Part shown: in pieces, positions 56,467 through 64,000 of the stretch
Layout of the letters: every line of letters begins with the position of its first letter
Position numbering within the stretch: position 1 is the stretch's first letter
Source: Tubulanus polymorphus
Taxonomy: Eukaryota; Nemertea; Palaeonemertea; Tubulaniformes; Tubulanidae
Assembly: GCF_964204645.1 (NCBI RefSeq)
Contig: NC_134031.1
Coordinates: forward strand, 21,389,307 to 21,453,306
Reading direction: 5' to 3'
DNA length: 64,000 bases
Made by a program: the position numbers and the translations under genes
The notes under the pieces: model-generated
Databases searched by the model: none
Seen by the model: the letters and a program-made list of their open reading frames with translations, nothing else
What the model was told of the DNA's origin: nothing

Positions 56467-59400
56467 TCTGGCTATTTATGCTCCTGAAGATGATGGACTC
56501 GATCTGAAATGATAGGTTAAGGTAAACTGAACTGATTTCGAGCAGATGGACTGAAAGATACAGATTTTTCTTGCAAAATAGGGTCCTAAAGGTGATGAAT
56601 TCTATCTTAATTGATGGGTTAGGGTGTACTGAACTGATTTCAAATAGATAGGTTGAAAGAATCAGAATTTTCTGGCTGCTTTTGGTTCTGAAGATGATGG
56701 ATTCAATCTGAAAAGATGTGTTAAGGCGTATTGAACTGATTTCAAATAGATAGGTGGAAAGATTAAGAATTTTCTGGCTATTTATGCTCCTGAAGATGAT
56801 GGACTCGATCTGAAATGATAGGTTAAGGTAGACTGAACTGATTTTGAGTAGATGGACTGAAAGATACAGATTTTTCTTGCAAAATAGGGTCCTAAAGATG
56901 ATGAGTTCTATCTTAATTGATGGGTTAGGGTGTACTGAACTGATTTCAAATAGATAGGTGGAAAGAATCAGAATTTTCTGGCTGCCTTTGGTTCTGAAGA
57001 TGATGGACTCAATCTGAAAAGATGGGCTAAGGCGTATTGAACTGATTTCAAATAGATAGGTGGAAAGATTAAGAATTTTCTGGCTATTTATGCTCCTGAA
57101 GATGATGGACTCGATCTGAAATGATAGGTTAAGGTAGACTGAACTGATTTCGAGTAGATGGACTGAAAGATACAGATTTTTCTTGCAAAAAAGGGTCCTA
57201 AAGATGATGAGTTTTATCTTAATTGATGGGTTAGGGTGTACTGAACTGATTTCAAATAGATAGGTGGAAAGATTAAGAATTTTCGGGCTATTTATGCTCC
57301 TGAAGATGATGGACTCGATCTGAAATGATAGGTTAAGGTAAACTGAACTGATTTCGAATAGATGGACTGAAAGATACAGATTTTTCTTGCAAAATAGGGT
57401 CCTAAAGATGATGAATTCTATCTTAATTGATGGGTTAGGGTGTACTGAACTGATTTCAAATAGATAGGTTGAAAGAATCAGAATTTTCTGGCTGCTTTTG
57501 GTTCTGAAGATGATGGATTCAATCTGAAAAGATGGGTTAAGGCGTATTGAACTGATTTCAAATGGATAGGTGGAAAGATTAAGAACTTTCTGGCTATTTA
57601 TGCTCCTGAAGATGATGGACTCGATCTGAAATGATAGGTTAAGGTAAACTGAACTGATTTCGAGTAGATGGACTGAAAGATACAGATTTTTCTTGCAAAA
57701 TAGGGTCCTAAAGATGATGAGTTCTATCTTAATTGATGGGTTAGGATGTACTGAACTGATTTCAAATAGATAGGTTGAAAGAATCAGAATTTTCTGGCTG
57801 CCTTTGGTTCTGAAGATGATGGACTCAATCTGAAAAGATGGGTTAAGGCGTATTGAACTGATTTCAAATAGATAGGTGGAAAGATTAAGAATTTTCTGGC
57901 TATTTATGCTCCTGAAGATGATGGACTCGATCTGAAATGATAGGTTAAGGTAAACTGAACTGATTTCGAGTAGATGGACTGAAAGATACAGATTTTTCTT
58001 GCAAAATAGGGTCCTAAAGATGATGAATTCTATCTTAATTGATGGGTTAGGGTGTACTGAACTGATTTCAAATAGATTGGTTGAAAGAATCAGAATTTTC
58101 TGGCTGCTTTTGGTTCTGAAGATGATGGATTCAATCTGAAAAGATGTGTTAAGGCGTATTGAACTGATTTCAAATAGATAGGTGGAAAGATTAAGAATTT
58201 TCTGGCTATTTATGCTCCTGAAGATGATGGACTCGATCTGAAATGATAGGTTAAGGTAGACTGAACTGATTTCGAGTAGATGGACTGAAAGATACAGATT
58301 TTTCTTGCAAAATAGGGTCCTAAAGATGATGAATTCTATCTTAATTGATGGGTTAGGGTGAACTGAACTGATTTCAAATAGATGGGTGGAAAGAATCAGA
58401 ATTTTCTGGCTGCCTTTGGTTCTGAAGATGATGGACTCAATCTGAAAAGATAGGCTAAGGCGTATTGAACTGATTTCAAATACATAGGTGGAAAGATTAA
58501 GAATTTTCTGGCTATTTATGCTCCCGAAGATGATGGACTCGATCTGAAATGATAGGTTAAGGTAAACTGAACTGATTTCGAGTAGATGGACTGAAAGATA
58601 CAGATTTTTCTTGCAAAATAGGGTCCTAAAGATGATGAATTCTATCTTAATTGATGGGTTAGGGTGTACTGAACTGATTTCAAATAGATAGGTTGAAAGA
58701 ATCAGAATTTTCTGGCTGCTTTTGGTTCTGAAGATGATGGATTCAATCTGAAAAGATGTGTTAAGGCGTATTGAACTGATTTCAAATAGATAGGTGGAAA
58801 GATTAAGAATTTCCTGGCTATTTATGCTCCTGAAGATGATGGACTCGATCTGAAATGATAGGTTAAGGTAAACTGAACTGATTTCGAGTAGATGGACTGA
58901 AAGATACAGATTTTTCTTGCAAAATAGGGTCCTAAAGATGATGAATTCTATCTTAATTGATGGGTTAGGGTGTACTGAACTGATTTCAAATAGATAGGTG
59001 GAAAGAATCAGAATTTTCTGGCTGCCTTTGGTTCTGAAGATGATGGACTCAATCTGAAAAGATGGGCTAAGGCGTATTGAACTGATTTCAAATAGATAGG
59101 TGGAAAGATTAAGAATTTTCTGGCTATTTATGCTCCTGAAGATGATGGACTCGATCTGAAATGATAGGTTAAGGTAGACTGAACTGATTTCGAGTAGATG
59201 GACCGAAAGATACAGATTTTTCTTGCAAAAAAGGGTCCTAAAGATGATGAGTTCTATCTTAATTGATGGGTTAGGGTGTACTGAACTGATTTCAAATAGA
59301 TAGGTGGAAAGATTAAGAATTTTCGGGCTATTTATGCTCCTGAAGATGATGGACTCGATCTGAAATGATAGGTTAAGGTAAACTGAACTGATTTCGAGTA

Positions 59401-62400
59401 GATGGACTGAAAGATACAGATTTTTCTTGCAAAATAGGGTCCTAAAGATGATGAATTCTATCTTAATTGATGGGTTAGGGTGTACTGAACTGATTTCAAA
59501 TAGATAGGTTGAAAGAATCAGAATTTTCTTGCTGCTTTTGGTTCTGAAGATGATGGATTCAATCTGAAAAGATGTGTTAAGGCGTATTGAAACTGATTTC
59601 AAATAGATAGGTGGAAAGATTAAGAATTTTCTGGCTATTTATGCTCCTGAAGATGATGGACTCCATCTGAAATGATAGGTTAAGGTAAACTGAACTGATT
59701 TCGAGCAGATGGACTGAAAGATACAGATTTTTCTTGCAAAATAGGGTCCTAAAGATGATGAGTTCTATCTTAATTGATGGGTTAGGGTGTACTGAACTGA
59801 TTTCAAATAGATAGGTGGAAAGAATCAGAATTTTCTGGCTGCTTTTGGTTCTGAAGATGATGGATTCAATCTGAAAAGATGTGTTAAGGCGTATTGAACT
59901 GATTTCAAATAGATAGGTGGAAAGATTAAGAATTTTCTGGCTATTTATGCTCCTGAAGATGATGGACTCGATCTGAAATGATAGGTTAAGGTAAACTGAA
60001 CTGATTTCGAGTAGATGGACTGAAAGATACAGATTTTTCTTGCAAAATAGGGTCCTAAAGATGATGAATTCTATCTTAATTGATGGGTTAGGGTGAACTG
60101 AACTGATTTCAAATAGATGGGTGGAAAGAATCAGAATTTTCTGGCTGCCTTTGGTTCTGAAGATGATGGACTCAATCTGAAAAGATAGGCTAAGGCGTAT
60201 TGAACTGATTTAAAATAGATAGGTGGAACGATTAAGAATTTTCTGGCTATTTATGCTCCTGAAGATGATGGACTCGATCTGAAATGATAGGTTAAGGTAG
60301 ACTGAACTGATTTCGAGTAGATGGACTGAAAGATACAGATTTTTCTTGCAAAATAGGGTCCTAAAGATGATGAGTTCTATCTTAATTGATGGGTTAGGGT
60401 GTACTGAACTGATTTCAAATAGATAGGTTGAAAGAATCAGAATTTTCTGGCTGCTTTTGGTTCTGAAGATGATGGATTCAATCTGAAAAGATGGGTTAAG
60501 GCGTATTGAACTGATGTCAAATAGATAGGTGGAAAGATTAAGAATTTTCTGGCTATTTATGCTCCTGAAGATGATGGACTCGATCTGAAATGATAGGTTA
60601 AGGTAGACTGAACTGATTTCGAGTAGATGGACCGAAAGATACAGATTTTTCTTGCAAAAAAGGGTCCTAAAGATGATGAGTTCTATCTTAATTGATGGGT
60701 TAGGGTGTACTGAACTGATTTCAAATAGATAGGTGGAAAGATTAAGAATTTTCGGGCTATTTATGCTCCTGAAGATGATGGACTCGATCTGAAATGATAG
60801 GTTAAGGTAAACTGAACTGATTTCGAATAGATGGACTGAAAGATACAGATTTTTCTTGCAAAATAGGGTCCTAAAGATGATGAATTCTATCTTAATTGAT
60901 GGGTTAGGGTGTACTGAACTGATTTCAAATAGATAGGTTGAAAGAATCAGAATTTTCTGGCTGCTTTTGGTTCTGAAGATGATGGATTCAATCTGAAAAG
61001 ATGGGTTAAGGCGTATTGAACTGATTTCAAATGGATAGGTGGAAAGATTAAGAATTTTCTGGCTATTTATGCTCCTGAAGATGATGGACTCGATCTGAAA
61101 TGATAGGTTAAGGTAGACTGAACTGATTTCGAGTAGATGGACTGAAAGATACAGATTTTTCTTGCAAAATAGGGTCCTAAAGATGATGAGTTCTATCTTA
61201 ATTGATGGGTTAGGGTGTACTGAACTGATTTCAAATAGATAGGTGGAAAGATTAAGAATTTTCTGGCTATTTATGCTCCTGAAGATGATGGACTCGATCT
61301 GAAATGATAGGTTAAGGTAAACTGAACTGATTTCGAATAGATGGACTGAAAGATACAGATTTTTCTTGCAAAATAGGGTCCTAAAGATGATGAATTCTAT
61401 CTTAATTGATGGGTTAGTGTGTACTGAACTGATTTCAAATAGATAGGTTGAAAGATTAAGAATTTTCTGGCTGCTTTTGGTTCTGAAGATGATGGATTCA
61501 ATCTGAAAAGATGTGTTAAGGCGTATTGAACTGATTTCGAATAGATAGGTGGAAAGATTAAGAATTTTCTGGCTATTTATGCTCCTGAAGATGATGGACT
61601 CGATCTGAAATGATAGGTTATGGTAAACTGAACTGATTTCGAGTAGATGGACTGAAAGATACAGATTTTTCTTGCAAAATAGGGTCCTAAAGATGATGAA
61701 TTCTATCTTAATTGATGGGTTAGGGTGTACTGAACTGATTTCAAATAGATAGGTTGAAAGAATCAGAATTTTCTGGCTGCTTTTGGTTCTGAAGATGATG
61801 GATTCAATCTGAAAAGATGTGTTAAGGCGTATTGAACTGATTTCAAATAGATAGGTGGAAAGATTAAGAATTTTCTGGCTATTTATGCTCCTGAAGATGA
61901 TGGACTCGATCTGAAATGATAGGTTAAGGTAGACTGAACTGATTTCGAATAGATGGACTGAAAGATACAGATTTTTCTTGCAAAATAGGGTCCTAAAGAT
62001 GATGAATTCTATCTTAATTGATGGGTTAGGGTGTACTGAACTGATTTCAAATAGATAGGTTGAAAGAATCAGAATTTTCTGGCTGCTTTTGGTTCTGAAG
62101 ATGATGGATTCAATCTGAAAAGATGTGTTAAGGCGTATTGAACTGATTTCAAATAGATAGGTGGAAAGATTAAGAATTTTCTGGCTATTTATGCTCCTGA
62201 AGATGATGGACTCGATCTGAAATGATAGGTTAAGGTAGACTGAACTGATTTCGAGTAGATGGACTGAAATATACAGATTTTTCTTGCAAAATAGGGTCCT
62301 AAAGATGATGAATTATATCTTAATTGATGGGTTAGGGTGAACTGAACTGATTTCAAATAGATAGGTGGAAAGATTAAGAATTTTCTGGCTATTTATGCTC

Positions 62401-63298
62401 CTGAAGATGATGGACTCGATCTGAAATGATAGGTTAAGGTAAACTGAACTGATTTCGAGTAGATGGACTGAAAGATACAGATTTTTCTTGCAAAATAGGG
62501 TCCTAAAGATTATGAATTCTATCTTAATTGATGGGTTAGGGTGTACTGAACTGATTTCAAATAGATAGGTTGAAAGAATCAGAATTTTCTGGCTGCTTTT
62601 GGTTCTGAAGATGATGGATTCAATCTGAAAAGATGTGTTAAGGCGTATTGAACTGATTTCAAATAGATAGGTGGAAAGATTAAGAATTTCCTGGCTATTT
62701 ATGCTCCTGAAGATGATGGACTCGATCTGAAATGATAGGTTAAGGTAAACTGAACTGATTTCGAGTAGATGGACTGAAAGATACAGATTTTTCTTGCAAA
62801 ATAGGGTCCTAAAGATGATGAATTCTATCTTAATTGATGGGTTAGGGTGTACTGAACTGATTTCAAATAGATAGGTTGAAAGAATCAGAATTTTCTGGCT
62901 GCTTTTGGTTCTGAAGATGATGGATTCAATCTGAAAAGATGTGTTAAGGCGTATTGAACTGATTTCAAATAGATAGGTGGAAAGATTAAGAATTTCCTGG
63001 CTATTTATGCTCCTGAAGATGATGGACTCGATCTGAAATGATAGGTTAAGGTAAACTGAACTGATTTCGAGTAGATGGACTGAAAGATACAGATTTTTCT
63101 TGCAAAATAGGGTCCTAAAGATGATGAATTCTATATTAATTGATGTGTTAGGGTGTACTGAACTGATTTCAAATAGATAGGTTGAAAGAATCAGAATTTT
63201 CTGGCTGCTTTTGGTTCTGAAGATGATGGATTCAATCTGAAAAGATGTGTTAAGGCGTATTGAACTGATTTCAAATAGATAGGTGGAAAGATTAAGAA

Positions 63299-63303
63299 TT
63301 TTT
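63299..63303 (+). other. TTTTT insertion variant, copy 3 of 3
   Basis: Same insertion, 7,952 bp from copy 2. That equals 78 monomers minus 4 bp, which the intervening indels account for exactly. It is followed by an A-B junction at 63467, like copy 1 at 53882. Confidence 0.9.
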
Positions 63304-64000
63304 CTGGCTATTTATGCTCCTGAAGATGATGGACTCGATCTGAAATGATAGGTTAAGGTAGACTGAACTGATTTCGAGTAGATGGACTGAAAGATACAGA
63401 TTTTTCTTGCAAAATAGGGTCCTAAAGATGATGAGTTCTATCTTAATTGATGGGTTAGGGTGTACTGAACTGATTTCAAATAGATAGGTGGAAAGATTAA
63501 GAATTTTCTGGCTATTTATGCTCCTGAAGATGATGGACTCGATCTGAAATGATAGGTTAAGGTAAACTGAACTGATTTCGAATAGATGGACTGAAAGATA
63601 CAGATTTTTCTTGCAAAATAGGGTCCTAAAGATGATGAATTCTATCTTAATTGATGGGTTAGGGTGAACTGAACTGATTTCAAATAGATAGGTGGAAAGA
63701 ATCAGAATTTTCTGGCTGCCTTTGGTTCTGAAGATGATGGACTCAATCTGAAAAGATGGGCTAAGGCGTATTGAACTGATTTCAAATAGATAGGTGGAAA
63801 GATTAAGAATTTTCTGGCTATTTATGCTCCTGAAGATGATGGACTCGATCTGAAATGATAGGTTAAGGTAAACTGAACTGATTTCGAGTAGATGGACTGA
63901 AAGATACAGATTTTTCTTGCAAAATAGGGTCCTAAAGATGATGAATTCTATCTTAATTGATGGGTTAGGGTGTACTGAACTGATTTCAAATAGATAGGTT

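Larger units (their letters stand above)
55340..59602 (-). other. Longest open read-through of the satellite (1,420 codons), not considered a gene
   Basis: In this minus-strand frame no monomer class contains a stop, and 102 bp is 34 codons, so translation runs through about 42 monomers. The apparent product is a 34-residue repeat rich in Ser, Ile, Leu and Phe, in three versions (cores FQIESIIFRSINSQK, IKIEFIIFRTLFCKK and FQIESIIFRTKSSQK). There is no signal peptide, catalytic motif or known domain that I recognise. The start is a TTG made by a one-base insertion near 59590. The end is a frameshift from a TTTTT insertion at 55347-55351. A 6-bp deletion near 56460 removes two residues. Between classes A and B the 25 base differences fall 11, 7 and 7 at codon positions 1, 2 and 3; for A and C they fall 3, 6 and 8. 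Third positions therefore hold 15 of 42 changes, with no sign of purifying selection. Confidence 0.85.
1..64000 (+). repeat. 102-bp satellite array with A-B-C higher-order repeat
   Basis: The block gaactgattt recurs every 102 bp from position 25 to position 63977, always on the plus strand. Three diverged monomer classes alternate, mostly A-B-C (306 bp). I tracked the phase through the window and every phase change is explained by a specific small indel. The net indel is -2 bp and the span is exactly 627 monomers. The window opens with the last 24 bp of a C monomer and ends 24 bp into another C. No segment of more than a few bases falls outside the repeat, so there is no gene-free gap to describe separately and no inserted element. 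This is the typical organisation of a eukaryotic satellite homogenised by unequal exchange and conversion. The chromosomal position cannot be seen because neither array edge is present. Confidence 0.98.
51531..64000 (+). repeat. Mosaic, dimer-rich satellite region
   Basis: Still entirely A, B and C monomers, but with ten of the window's 23 C-less junctions (A directly after B at 52147, 53882, 54392, 56127, 57243, 59283, 60712, 61222, 62344 and 63467). Shorter shared segments recur: gattggttg at 51551 and 58075; ttatggtaaact at about 52548, 55709 and 61620; attagtgtgtact near 55505 and 61414; a TTTTT insertion at 53714, 55347 and 63299; and ctatattaatt near 53548, 55182 and 63133. About 58.95-61.1 kb matches about 42.6-44.8 kb at exactly 16,320 bp (160 monomers). 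The right array edge is not reached. Confidence 0.85.

Noticed and set aside
1-64000. A CRISPR array, because of regular repeats.
   Set aside because: There are no unique spacers. The whole 102-bp unit repeats, units are all related, and no cas genes are present.
1-64000. A large repetitive surface or adhesin-type protein gene, because the repeat length is a multiple of three.
   Set aside because: One-base indels occur at 17 places, stops are amplified along with the array, and changes between monomer classes fall evenly over codon positions. All three plus-strand frames are closed in each monomer.
1-64000. A CENP-B box.
   Set aside because: I found no motif resembling the core pattern (TTCG....A..CGGG) in any monomer class. 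The ttcgag of B does not extend to it.
1-64000. Hairpin or inverted-repeat structures, promoters, terminators, tRNA genes or rRNA genes.
   Set aside because: No inverted repeat of useful length exists within the monomers, all monomers face the same way, and nothing outside the repeat is present that could hold such elements.

Overview
The whole 64 kb window is one uninterrupted satellite DNA array. I see no gene, RNA gene, transposon, CRISPR array or unique sequence in it. An array of this size, with a multimeric higher-order repeat and nested kilobase duplications, points to a eukaryotic nuclear genome, in a centromeric, pericentromeric, subtelomeric or other heterochromatic block. I do not recognise the satellite family and cannot name the species. 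GC content of the monomers is about 35%.

The basic unit is 102 bp, and every unit begins with the shared block gaactgattt. There are three monomer classes (A, B, C), about 75% (A/B), 83% (A/C) and 75% (B/C) identical by my hand alignment. Copies within a class differ by only a few bases. They are arranged head to tail, always in the same orientation, mostly as an A-B-C trimer of 306 bp. From the first monomer start (25) to the last (63977) the distance is 63,952 bp. After correcting for the indels I could find (net -2 bp) this is exactly 627 x 102. By hand count that is 217 A-B pairs and 193 complete C monomers. C is missing at 23 places, which gives local A-B dimers of 204 bp.

Layout: 1-4.2 kb is a mixed start with a triple A-B run at 25-636. 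4.2-6.7 kb holds a 1,224-bp tandem duplication. 6.9-9.2 kb is a block copied 9,990 bp away at 16.9-19.2 kb. 10.2-16.9 kb is a 3,366-bp tandem duplication that includes the 1,224-bp pair. 17.6-20.6 kb is a 1,530-bp tandem duplication. About 21.5-32.9 kb is an 11.3-kb block whose tandem copy fills about 32.9-51.5 kb. The second copy is larger because of a 6,736-bp internal tandem duplication and a further 612 bp, and the offsets add exactly (11,326 + 612 + 6,736 = 18,674). 51.5-64 kb is a more mosaic region with many A-B dimers.

The minus strand has a reading frame that stays open through all three monomer classes because 102 is 34 x 3. This gives apparent proteins of up to 1,420 residues. They start at a TTG created by a propagated one-base insertion, end at propagated stop or frameshift variants, and show no third-codon-position bias between monomer classes. 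I treat them as read-through of the satellite, not as genes. The most interesting content is the amplification history, the A-B/A-B-C mixture, the one telomere-like GGGTTAGGG per B monomer, and the strong G-over-C strand asymmetry.
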